From positions 374,883 to 438,882 of the forward strand of contig NW_015622546.1 in NCBI RefSeq assembly GCF_000835495.1: a stretch of DNA of 64,000 nt, given 5' to 3'. The DNA is from Cladophialophora immunda (Eukaryota; Ascomycota; Eurotiomycetes; Chaetothyriales; Herpotrichiellaceae). The notes under the pieces were generated by a model. That model had not been told where the DNA came from, ran no database searches, and saw only the letters and a program-made list of their open reading frames with translations. How positions within the stretch are numbered: the first letter of the stretch is position 1; each line of letters starts with the position of its first letter. Shown here one piece after another: positions 21,753 through 31,250 of the stretch. A program made the translations under genes and the position numbers.

Positions 21753-22248
21753 AATGACTGCAATGGTAAGGTCTTTGCACCTTGAGCTTCTTGATGGCTG
21801 CGTCTACAGTTGTTCTCTTTGGACTTTGCAAGGAGTAATATACTAGAGCTTGCAGTTTTGTTTTCGACGCACGAAGGCAATCGTAACGGGTGTGACGGAT
21901 GATCTGCGGTAACGGCACACTTGGTGGTGGCAATCCTTGGACGAGTCGGACCCGAGGCCAGAGATTCGAGCTGGTTCACCAGAAAGTCTCAGGTGAAGTG
22001 GTCCGTAATCGGTGTCGCACAGATATTCCGTATAACCAACCTGGAGCTGACGAGGCTGTGCCGAGCCGCGGAGAATCTTGATTCCGCGGCTTCACGAATC
22101 CGACATCATGCGGCGTCCGCTTCTGCTTTAAGCATGTAGCTTCCGGCCACTGGGTCCTCCGCTCTATGATACCGACTCCTCTTTGCTGTGCCTGATCACT
22201 TTTGCTTCTGCCGACCCCCTGGAGCCTCTCCGATCAGGCGAGATTACC
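21753..22248. promoter_or_regulatory. divergent promoter, P450 / TF2
   Basis: 496 bp between two outward-reading genes. It is rich in CGG/CCG triplets in the right half and contains the perfect inverted repeat at 22065-22090. This is the expected location for binding of a Zn2Cys6 regulator controlling both genes. Confidence 0.6.
22065..22090. promoter_or_regulatory. perfect inverted repeat, candidate Zn2Cys6 operator
   Basis: Arms GCCGCGGA and TCCGCGGC are exact reverse complements, with a 10-bp A/T-rich spacer (gaatcttgat). This places CGG and CCG half-sites 12 bp apart (CGG-N12-CCG), close to the Gal4-type spacing used by dimeric Zn2Cys6 proteins. It lies about 160 bp upstream of the TF2 ATG and about 310 bp from the P450 ATG. 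Binding by TF2 or TF1 is inferred. Confidence 0.65.
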
Positions 22249-24712
22249 ATGACCGAAGAGCGGACGAAGCGACAGAGGTTGCCTTCGCGGCAAGCCTGTC
22301 TGGGATGTCGGAAGCGAAAGCACCGATGTGACGGCGAACGGCCTGTCTGTGGGGGATGTCGAAGCAGGCGTATTGCCTGTCAGTATCCATCGAACATCGC
22401 TCCGAATCTGAGCTCTCTCCAAAGACCCACGACGGGGTTGTTTCCCTCGAACAGCAGTTCGGTGCCGTCTACGGCAGTCCAATGGTATGTTTCCCACGTG
22501 CTCAGCGTCGAAATGAAACGCTGATGAAACATCCAGGGATGGGATCAGTCCAATGGCCTTGTCGAATCTACACAATAATTCTTCTTTGCGTCAATCTACA
22601 GCTCAGCTGAGGACTATTCCGCCTGGAGCGGGCGGAAAACAGCAAGGCCTTCAGACATCCCCACAGGAATTGGTTTCGGCTTGCAGACCTTCTGGCGAAC
22701 AACCGGATATGTCTTCGACCATTGCCTCATTCCTGATTAGAGACGGAATGCAATCGGACATCAGTCCAGCTAGGCCGGACCGGCCTGATGACAGTGATCG
22801 CCCGCTCTCACCCAGCTCCAACACTCTTGCCCCAAATAATGCGTCTACCGACGACTCAGCAGGTGCTGATGGCTATTTTGGCGATTCGTCTACGTTTGCA
22901 TTCGTGTCAAAAGTCCAACCCGACACGCAAAACCTTCCGGGCGTCCACCTACAGCATGGCCAGCCGAGCGGATCGCCGTCGACGACTGCTCCAGGCTGCC
23001 ATGACGAAGGGGGACAAGACACCGTCTACTCAATGAGGACGCAACTCCCAGATCGACATCTAGCTGACAACCTGGTCGATGTATACTTCAACCGGTTCCA
23101 TCTGATCTATCCCTTTCTCCACGAAAGCAGCTTTAGAGCCGAGTACGAGAACATGTGGGCAGATCCGGAACAGGCTCCCCGACGCTCATCGTGGCACGCA
23201 TTGCTCAATGCAGTATTCACATTGGGCTACGAGTTCTACAACGAGCTTGCTTCGAGTGATGTCCCAGCAGCCGTGCCCCCTTTCTCAGACCGTGCCCGAA
23301 CCATAATACTGGCCCAGGTGTACAAGCGGGGCAACCTGGAGCTCATGCAAGGTCTTCTGCTGCTCTGTCACTACCTACAGGGCACGCTTGATCTGAACGA
23401 ATGTTGGAACCTGGTAGGTCTCATGATCCGAACCGCCTTCAGCATCGGCCTACACCTGAATCCAGACTCGCTATCGGTCTCCAGCGTGGAGAAGGAGGTC
23501 CGGAAGAGGGTGTGGTGGGGATGCTTTGCCCTGGATCGAACAGTGAGTATGAAATTTGGCAGACCTCCCTCGTTACATCTGCAGGACGCCCTCGCCGTTC
23601 CGTATCCGTTACCGGTGGACGACCAGTATATACAAAATGACATCCAAGCCCCTCGACAACCGTCCTACCTGCCGTCGACCACCGAGTTTTTCATACATAC
23701 AATCAAACTAGCACGCCTGATTGACGACATCTTGCGACATCTTTACTCTGCACACCGTGGACCCTCTCGGTCGGAAAGCACAGATCCTTTGGTCCCAGAA
23801 CAGGAGCTCGAGATCGCCGAATTGATCATCCTAGATGGCCGGCTCCGGTCGTGGTGGAACACGAAGCCCGCACACCTGGTTCCAGAGTCTCCAACCTGGG
23901 CCAGCACCGTCTTCCAGCGCCAGCAGACCGTTATGCAGATCAGGTAACGACGTCGTGCTCACTTTCCACAGGGGCCGCCTTGTTCGTCTGCTGGATTCTC
24001 CCTTGCTAACGGAATTCGAAGATACAAGCAGATCCAAATCCTCCTACGTCGCCCTCTGTTGCTGATGTTCAGCCGCGACGACCCCGACGACGATTTCGTT
24101 CGTGCCATTGCGGTCGCCGGGTCGCAGATGTGCCTGGCCGCCGCCCGGCAGACCATCCGCATGATTCACGAACAATACCATCGGCAGCTCCTCAACCCAT
24201 TGTGGTACAACCTACACTGTACGCCCCAACGAGGACCCTTTCCCCCCCCTCCACGATCCCTGTTGACAAATGCTGACTTGTTCGGAAATGCCTGTGCTCC
24301 AGACATTTTCACGTCCATGGGAGTGTTGCTGCACGTCCGAAACATGGACAAGAGCAAAGCGGAGGTCATCGAACCGGAGCAGCGCGGAGAGACCGTGGAC
24401 GCGCTGGATTGCGGCATGGACTTCCTCAAGAAGGCGAGCCAGATCAGCCCCCTGGCCGCGCGGTACGTCAAGATGCTGCAGTACATTCGCGACGTCGTCG
24501 ATCAAGGCACAGCCCGCCCGAGCCGGAAGGACGGGTCGAAGCTGAGCGGCGGCGGCGGCGGCGGCGGCGTCCTGTATCCCAACTACGCGGCCTTGGCCCA
24601 GGGGCAGGAGTTGTGGCCCGACCTGGCCTCCTGGCAGACACAGCGGTTCCTCACCGAGGAGGAAATCGACCTCGACGGGGTCGACCTGGAGAGCTTCTTC
24701 CTGGGAAACTGA
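22249..24712 (+). CDS. Zn2Cys6 transcription factor TF2 (fungal-specific TF domain)
   Basis: Nuclear regulator, 745 aa, in four exons: 22249-22484, 22549-23943, 24022-24218 and 24303-24712. The zinc cluster cysteines 17, 20, 27, 34, 37 and 44 have the same C-x2-C-x6-C-x6-C-x2-C-x6-C spacing as TF1. The middle domain has [17 protein letters not shown] and [20 protein letters not shown], aligned to matching blocks in TF1. A run of seven glycines, encoded by a GGC repeat near 24547-24568, lies in the C-terminal part and is absent from TF1. The C-terminus is acidic ([18 protein letters not shown]), like an activation domain; TF1 ends in a similar acidic/Phe-rich stretch. The first ATG in frame was used. 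It is divergent from the P450 and likely autoregulated through the inverted repeat upstream. Confidence 0.93.
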
Positions 24713-25722
24713 CTGCCAACCGCAGTGGTCTTCAGGGGAACCACATGAAAAAAAATGCTGAGAGACTAAATTTACTTACCGTCAGAGAGAATCTTTGGTA
24801 GTGCGCGCTCGACCTTTGCCATTTCCTGAACAAAAAGGGGACGGACTTCAAATGTGGCTGTACAAGCCCCAAGCCCGACTCACGTAGGACTCATGTGATA
24901 TTTAATCCGCCTGAACGGTACGAACTGTCGATACTTTCTCCACAAACAAAACAACTACAGCAGTGAGCGAAGGTCTGGAATATCTGTATATACTCCGGCG
25001 CGCAACAACAGGACAACCGCCGCGACATATATTTTAGCTGAATACCCAGTAAGAACACCCCGAGATAGCCATCGATAGTCACCACCTAGTAACGGTTTGA
25101 ATTCTTTGTCGATTCATTTTAGACGAGGAGCGAGTTGTGATTCACATTCCTTCCTCGTAGGGCTAGGTATGCCCGCAACACGGTCTGAGAGGGGACGACC
25201 ATCCGGACTATCCGGTCACACCACCTCGTGCTTGCTCTGCGACGTGGACTATAGAAAACACGAGGCTGGAGGCCTTTTTCCGTTTCGACCATGTGGAGCA
25301 AAAGAGGAGAGCATAAGCTGATCTGAACTGGTGTCTTTGTCAGGACTATCGGTTGCCGAGGCCACCTATCAGCAGCCCTGCCCGGGATATAGAGTCTTGG
25401 AAAATACATTCTGCGGGATATAGGCCTGATGGTGGGTACAACCCTTTACCACAACAGAACGTATATGACGAGAGGGACTCCTACCAGGCAGGTGGCCGCT
25501 CGGATCGGTCCCACTAAGCACTAGTCCCTGTGAACACCCAGCACAGATCAACGCTCGACCTTCCTCGAGACATTCCGAGGGGAGACATGGCCAACAGGAT
25601 ATGATATCTACCTCCAAGACCCAGCATGCTCGAAGAGATGTTGACTCCATATTTCCCACCTTGGCCCTCACCAAATCTGTTCCTAGACCTACCTATTCTA
25701 GCCCGCCTCTTTGCGACCTAGC
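24713..25722. promoter_or_regulatory. 1-kb intergenic region, GMC promoter
   Basis: No gene is supported. It contains one short inverted CGG-N5-CCG site (cggactatccg, 25204-25214), about 510 bp before the GMC start codon, a plausible Zn2Cys6 half-site pair. A poly-A run (catgaaaaaaaatgc, about 24745-24759) lies just after the TF2 stop. Confidence 0.4.
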
Positions 25723-27408
25723 ATGGGCTCCGTATCAAACTCGCACGACTATGTTATTGTAGGTGGTGGCGTGTCGGGTGTCGTCATTGCCTCGCGCCTT
25801 CGTGCCTCCCTACCCAAAGCCAGCATTCTGGTCTTGGAAGCTGGCAAAGACGAGTCCGACTTCGAACCGGCGAAATACGTCAAGAACATTGCCACGGTGA
25901 GGGGCTCAAAGATCGACTATGCGTTCGACACTGTCCCGCAGAGACATCTGGATGGTAGTCCTAAGAAGGCCTGGGCTGGCCGTGCTCTTTCCGGTGGCGG
26001 CGCGATCAATGTAGGAGCGTGGTTGCGAGGTCCTGCCGTCGACTTCGATCGTTGGGCTGAGTTACTCCAAGATGATTCCTGGGCTTTCTCCTCTCTCCTG
26101 CCTTACTTCTGTAAGTCGGAGACCTTCGTTTCCAAACATGCAGATCTGGGTCTCCATGGTTCGGACGGTCCGATGCAGATCAAATTGAACAAAGACATCC
26201 GGCACGGAAAATCATACCCGTTGTGCGAGCAAATGAAGGGGGCCTGGCAAGAGTTGGATCCGTCGCTGAAATGGAATCCAGATGTCAACAGCGGAGATCC
26301 TCTGGGGATGGGTGACTGGGCAACCACGTTTATCCGTGCAGAGCGGCAATTCCCACACAAGGCGTACAATCTTGAAGGGGTCGAGATTCAGACAAACAGC
26401 CTTGTGAAGCGGATCATTCTAGAGAGAGCTGGCCCTGACAGTGAGCCAAAGGCGACAGGGGTGGAAATGGCAGACGGCAGGTTTATCTCTTCCAGGAAAG
26501 AAGTGATTGTGTGCGGAGGGACTTATAACTCACCCAAGATCTTGCTGCTCTCCGGGATAGGACCGGCCTCTCAGCTGGGAAAACACGGGATCAATGTCCA
26601 AGTGGATGGCGCCGCGGTTGGACAGGGCCTGTGTGATGATATCGCCCTGCGTCAAGTCTGGCGGCTGCGTCACCCAGAACGAGGACTGGCATTCGGGTCA
26701 CCACTTATGACGGACCACGACCTGATCTCGAATGTGCCCGTCGACTTTTTCGTTTGGGCACAGGCTCCACACGAGCTCATCCGTGAGGCTCTCGCAAAGG
26801 ACGGCATCCCTGACCACCACCTCTTCAACCCCCGTGCAGTCCATCAGGAGATGTACACCATGTGGATGGCAGGGCGGTCGGCGGCTTTACTCGCACAACT
26901 GGGTCTCTCGAACGATGGATCGCTGATATGCACAAGCGCATATAACATGTATCCACTCAGCAGGGGCTCGGTTTCACTTGGGTCCGCGGACCCGGCAACC
27001 CCACCTCTAATAGACCCCAACTACTATGCCACCGAGACTGATCGAGCCATTTTCCGTGACGCGCTGCGAAAACAGATGCGCGTCCTCCTGGCGACGGAAT
27101 CGGGCAAGTCGTTTGTCGCCGCCGAAGTCCCGCCCCCGGGGTTTCCTCCGCTGAGTCACGAGTCCAGTGACGAAGACATTGATCGAAGAGTGGGTGTATT
27201 TGCGGAGACTGGGTCTCATCCTTGCGGGACGTGTGCGATGGGAAGAGTCGTGGATTCTCGCCTGCGAGTGAAGGGCGTGAAGGGACTGCGTGTAGTGGAT
27301 GCTAGTGTGTTTCCTTCACCCATCGCGACGCACCACCAGGCAGCGGTATACGCGGTGGCAGAGAAGGGAGCGAGCATGATAGTTGCGGATTGGAAGGAAG
27401 TTGCATGA
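25723..27408 (+). CDS. GMC oxidoreductase (FAD-dependent alcohol/choline-type)
   Basis: Flavoprotein oxidising an alcohol to the aldehyde, with O2 or another acceptor. Intron-less, 561 aa. The N-terminal FAD motif is DYVIVGGGVSGVVIASRL (glycines about 14-19), with the matching E of LVLEAGKDE at the end of strand 2. The GMC signature-1-like stretch is AGRALSGGGAINVGAWLRG, with Gly-Gly-Gly in place of the usual GGSS(A/S)(I/L)N. Signature 2 is near GGTYNSPKILLLSGIG. The C-terminal catalytic region has GSHPCGTCAMG and the active-site pair in THHQAAVYAVAEKG. No signal peptide is visible, so it is probably intracellular. The ATG was chosen over a TTG 12 bases upstream. It is the right-hand enzyme of the accessory region; the substrate is unknown. 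Confidence 0.93.
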   Translation: MGSVSNSHDYVIVGGGVSGVVIASRLRASLPKASILVLEAGKDESDFEPAKYVKNIATVRGSKIDYAFDTVPQRHLDGSPKKAWAGRALSGGGAINVGAWLRGPAVDFDRWAELLQDDSWAFSSLLPYFCKSETFVSKHADLGLHGSDGPMQIKLNKDIRHGKSYPLCEQMKGAWQELDPSLKWNPDVNSGDPLGMGDWATTFIRAERQFPHKAYNLEGVEIQTNSLVKRIILERAGPDSEPKATGVEMADGRFISSRKEVIVCGGTYNSPKILLLSGIGPASQLGKHGINVQVDGAAVGQGLCDDIALRQVWRLRHPERGLAFGSPLMTDHDLISNVPVDFFVWAQAPHELIREALAKDGIPDHHLFNPRAVHQEMYTMWMAGRSAALLAQLGLSNDGSLICTSAYNMYPLSRGSVSLGSADPATPPLIDPNYYATETDRAIFRDALRKQMRVLLATESGKSFVAAEVPPPGFPPLSHESSDEDIDRRVGVFAETGSHPCGTCAMGRVVDSRLRVKGVKGLRVVDASVFPSPIATHHQAAVYAVAEKGASMIVADWKEVA

Positions 27409-27648
27409 AGCTGGCAAGGATCGTATTAGGTAGTGATCCATGTTGCCTTCAAATCGATGGAGATAGATGGCGAGATGGTCACAGTTGGCCAGCGTTGAAA
27501 TGACGTCAGTGTCAACATTCGGCGCCAGTCAGACGCGTCATTTGATTTGATTCCTCTTCCGCTCTCAGACTTTGAACTTCATCGATTCTTCCCCTCCAAC
27601 GAATTTCAGCCCGCACATTTTCGCTTTACGGCTTGACAACTGACCACC

Positions 27649-28478
27649 ATGCCTGAGCCGCCGGATCCGCCCTATGACGAGGACGTGGATACGGAAGCTG
27701 CCATGCGCGCGGCGATGGGCTTCAGCTCGTTTTCCGAGCGACGACCCAAGAATCAATCCCGTAAGTCACTCATGAATAGACTTTCCGCGGTTTGGGCAAT
27801 GCCCTCAAGTTCCAAGTCATTGAGTTGGACTGTGAGAGCCGGCTTTCATCTCGTTATTCGCAGCCATCGATCTCTCTGAGTTCAAAATCTGTCTCGCCGC
27901 CGTCTCGGGGCGAGCAGGACTCCCTACTCCATCGTCTTGTGGGGTTTAGTCTTTCACTATCGCGTGTCTGAGATCTGTATATCGTCGCTTTGGGTGTCTT
28001 CTCTGACCTTCCCCTCCAAATACTTTGACCTGACTGATTGGAAAACTCGAGATCTCTGACCTTGAATCTAGACACATCGCCCACGAATGCCTCACCCACC
28101 ATGACAGACTCGAAGGAAATGACGCAAGGGCTACAAGGTCTGCCGGATTTATCAGACTCGAACCCCCCGAGAGCAATCGATGGGACAAAGGTATCTGCAG
28201 ATGAACCACATCTGCCAACACCGCCCCAGCTCTCTTCCAGCTCGGCATCTCTTTCAGCACAACCGGAGACGAGCTACGCATTCACGTATCCGCGAACAGG
28301 GGTCTCGTACACGTCGCAGGAGCTGGACGCGTGGTCCCGAGGCAAAACCAACGAGCGCGGCGACAAGGTCTTCTTCAAGCCCGGCTTCGTGTCTGACGAT
28401 CCTTGGTTCCGACTCCGCAAGACAGGCCAGGGCGGAGACGACCCCGGAGGCAGCGGGGAAAAGGGCAACAGGAGTTAA
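27649..28478 (+). CDS. small conserved fungal protein of unknown function
   Basis: Exons 27649-27760 and 28072-28478 encode 172 aa, separated by an unusually long 311-nt intron. The N-terminus has an acidic start (PPDPPYDEDVDTEAAMRAAM) followed by GFSSF, a motif I recognise from small conserved Pezizomycotina proteins. The C-terminus has YTSQELDAWSRGKTNERGD followed by VFFKPGFVSDDPW, matching the conserved '(G)D..yF.P.F.eDPW' ending of those proteins. The middle is Ser/Pro-rich and probably disordered. There is no signal peptide or TM helix. No function is known to me; the paired conserved ends joined by a variable linker suggest an adaptor or binding protein. Confidence 0.75.
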
Positions 28479-30545
28479 AGCCAATTCGACATGGGACGTC
28501 CTCTATGTCGACAAAGTCTGACAGCGTTGAGTCTCTTCCTCTCCACACACTCGAACAGATGTCGCGTAGCAGTCTTGTACGGAATGGCGCTGTGGAAGGG
28601 GAGAGCCATGAGTGAGAATATGGTCAGTGACCAGAGCACAGCACTACAGCGGTAATCCACATCTTACATCTCTCTCTCTCTCTCTCTCTCTCTCCCTCTG
28701 TCTCTCTTATCTTTCCAGAGTGCCAGTCTATCCCATAGAATACACTTGAATTTCGGCCGCCCTGATGGCTCATCAGCCTTTGCGTTTCCAAGTCGTGACG
28801 TCCTCCGCCCACCGCCCGGGTAGATGGACAATCTCCTATCCAATGAGTAGTTCACAAAGCGAGGCCGAGAAGGAAAGGTAGAAGTAGAAAGTCGGAGCAG
28901 TAGAAACAAACCACATGGAAAAAGGCGACAGTGCAAGAACGGAGGGGGGCAAAAGAGGGAAATTAGACCCTCAAAAGTCCAACGGGGAGGGAAAAGGGGC
29001 GGCGCAGCCTCGTGGCGTTTGTCCGAATTTCCCCCCTCCTCCCCGCCCCGAAACCGAACAAAATCACCTTCACCCCAGTCAGTCTCTTATCTCTCGATAA
29101 GAAAAGGGCTGGGACAGAGGTAAGGGTTGCAGAGTCCGAGATGATATGTCCAGGAACGAGCCAGGCCGGAGACTCTCGGTGCGGGACATGTATGTCTACG
29201 AGGGACATAACACCCTACTGACGAGGATGAGAGGATCTCCAAGGAACCACTCGCCCAGGACACTGCGATGTGACAGACCAGACGAATACAAGCTCATCGA
29301 GGGCTACTCTTCCCTTATAGGTTTACTCACGTCTACTCTGAACTCTTAGTGACGGGTGCACAGGGCCAGCCTCGCGCCCACCAAGGCGCCCTGAATCACC
29401 TTGAAACACCCTGTCAAGCCCCTTCACAGACACTCCACATGCTCGCCTACGCCCTCCAGCAGCTCCCTGGTCACTACTCGGTACATGGCTGCCAGTCCCC
29501 CCCTTATCACGCCCCTAGAGCCGCTTGTTCTGCACCCCCATGGGCCCTTAGAAACCCAGCCAAGCGGCCCCTACGACTGCCATTTTAGGGGACAGGTCCA
29601 GTGCCGGACCGGCCGAGATTGAAACTTTTTCGTCAATTGTAACTGTCACCAGAACAATAAGAATACATGGGGAATGAAAAAGACCCAGCGAAACCCCAAG
29701 CCGCGGTCCGAGCCACGGGCCAGGACGCCCCCCGAGAGACTTCCACGCAGCCTCAACCTATTCGCAACCGTCCCTGGAGACACCCAGGCGTGCACATCTG
29801 GACGCCAGCAAGCTGCTCGCAGCCCCGACATTTCGGCCCAGCGCCCCAATCCGGCTTAGCTGGCACACCGCAATCTCCACGCCATCTGCAAGTCCCGCGG
29901 CTCGTCACTTGCAGAATCGAGGTCTTGTGACCGAAAGGAGGGGAAGTGCTACAGGGCAGGACGCTCGTCCCAAATCGAGCTTGGGAGCTCGTGATCCAAT
30001 TAGACGGGTGCAAAGGTGGCACCAAACCAGAGAAATGGGCCCAGTGTGCCTGCGGGGGGGGGATTTCATGGTGGCACCCGCTCGGCGTTTGCTGGCTGGG
30101 GCGGTCAGTTCCTGCAGAGTCGATCGCTGCAGTGCAAGTTCGGCAACTGGGCGATTTCTCTGGCTGCAGAAATGGGCCTGGCGTCATGCACGCCATCGCC
30201 CTGGCCACCATGCGGGGCAAAAGCAGCAAGAAACTTGGCTCATTTCGTGGGGTGGAGCGGAACCCTAAACTCACTGCCACGTCAATCATCCCGGAGGACT
30301 GCCGCCAAGGCTGCATTTGAGGCTCCCGGCGAATGATTGTTCGAGTTTGATGATGGACTCTGATTTGCTGTGGCTGGACGACATCCAAAGGTTTGGGCGG
30401 AGCGGACGCCGAGTGGAAAAATCACCTCCATATCACCCCCTGCCGCAAAATGGGAAGTCCCCGGAGGGCCTCGAAATCGAGAAATGAGCCCCAACGTGAA
30501 GAGAGAAGGAAATTCGTAACATCGTCAATCGTAACCGTCGTGGAT
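28479..30545. other. 2-kb region without a recognisable gene
   Basis: Both strands were read and no conserved protein or tRNA was found. It contains a TC repeat (28671-28694), a run of nine G (about 30054-30062) and long G/C-rich stretches between 29640 and 30300 that keep several overlapping frames open by composition alone. It could hold long UTRs or a non-coding RNA; there is no direct evidence. Confidence 0.4.
28671..28694. repeat. (TC)12 microsatellite
   Basis: Uninterrupted TC dinucleotide run followed by a further pyrimidine-rich stretch to about 28710, 190 bp downstream of the small conserved gene. Confidence 0.95.
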
Positions 30546-31250
30546 TCATGCATGTCGACTGCGGCTTGCTTTCGCATACGCCTCCGGGTGTTTCTTCTCC
30601 GCCTTCGTTTTCATCGCCCTGGCAGCCCCGAAAAGTCAGCCTGGTCATTGCGGCTCGCCCAAAAGGGGGGCGCGGAGCCTTGTGCGTGGATCTGGACTCA
30701 CGAGATTTTCCTGGACGTGTATTCCACGTCTCGTCGGGCCTCTTTCACGGCCTCGACTCCCTCAGCGAAATTGACGCGTGCAGATTTCAATCTCCGCTGG
30801 GCCATCGCTTGCAGCTCTTGCAGCTCTCGCTGCTTAGCATTCAACTCGCCAGATCTGCCTTTGATCAGATTCTCAATTTCACCACGACTGTCCCGGAGTG
30901 GCCACTTACGTCTGGGCTTGTTTCGCCAGCGAGCGATCCATCCGAATAGGATCGAAAGCGGCGTTCATTTTGTCGCTGAGCATGTCAACGACATCCACGC
31001 CGGAATGTGCGTAAGAGTCACAGTCTCCGCTGCTATGGCTGGGCGCATAACTAGATCTGGCCGAGTAGGACCCCGCCGAGGTCCGACTTCCAGCGTAAGA
31101 TGTGCTGGTGTCGGAGAGTTCTGGGGAATCAAGAACCCGGGATTGGGGGTAGCTGTAGACCGGAGCCTTCCCGGACGGCATGGTGATGGGAAGGGTCTTC
31201 TGGTGACTAGCATAGCTAGTGGGATGACGAGAGTAAGCAGAGGTGGCCAT
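30546..31250 (-). CDS. KxDL/KXD1-like protein (BLOC-1-related)
   Basis: Probable subunit of the fungal BLOC-1 endosomal complex. Exons 31250-30910, 30854-30702 and 30618-30546 encode 188 aa. The N-terminal ~100 residues are Ser/Tyr-rich and disordered. The conserved part begins at VDVVDMLSDKMNAAFDP, continues as MDRSLAKQAQTSGELNAKQ across intron 1, and forms a coiled coil (ELQELQAMAQRRLKSARVNF). It ends across intron 2 with KTKAEKKHPEAYAKA, the lysine-rich '(M)K.DL......lK.K....P' ending of the KxDL family. The last exon is only 73 nt and was found by following the frame across a GTGAGT...TGCCAG intron. The family assignment is by pattern and fairly sure; the complex membership is inferred from yeast and animal KXD1. 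Confidence 0.75.

Noticed and set aside
29640..30388. several long overlapping open frames on both strands
   Set aside because: Open in nearly all frames because of composition; no start context, splice support or recognisable protein.
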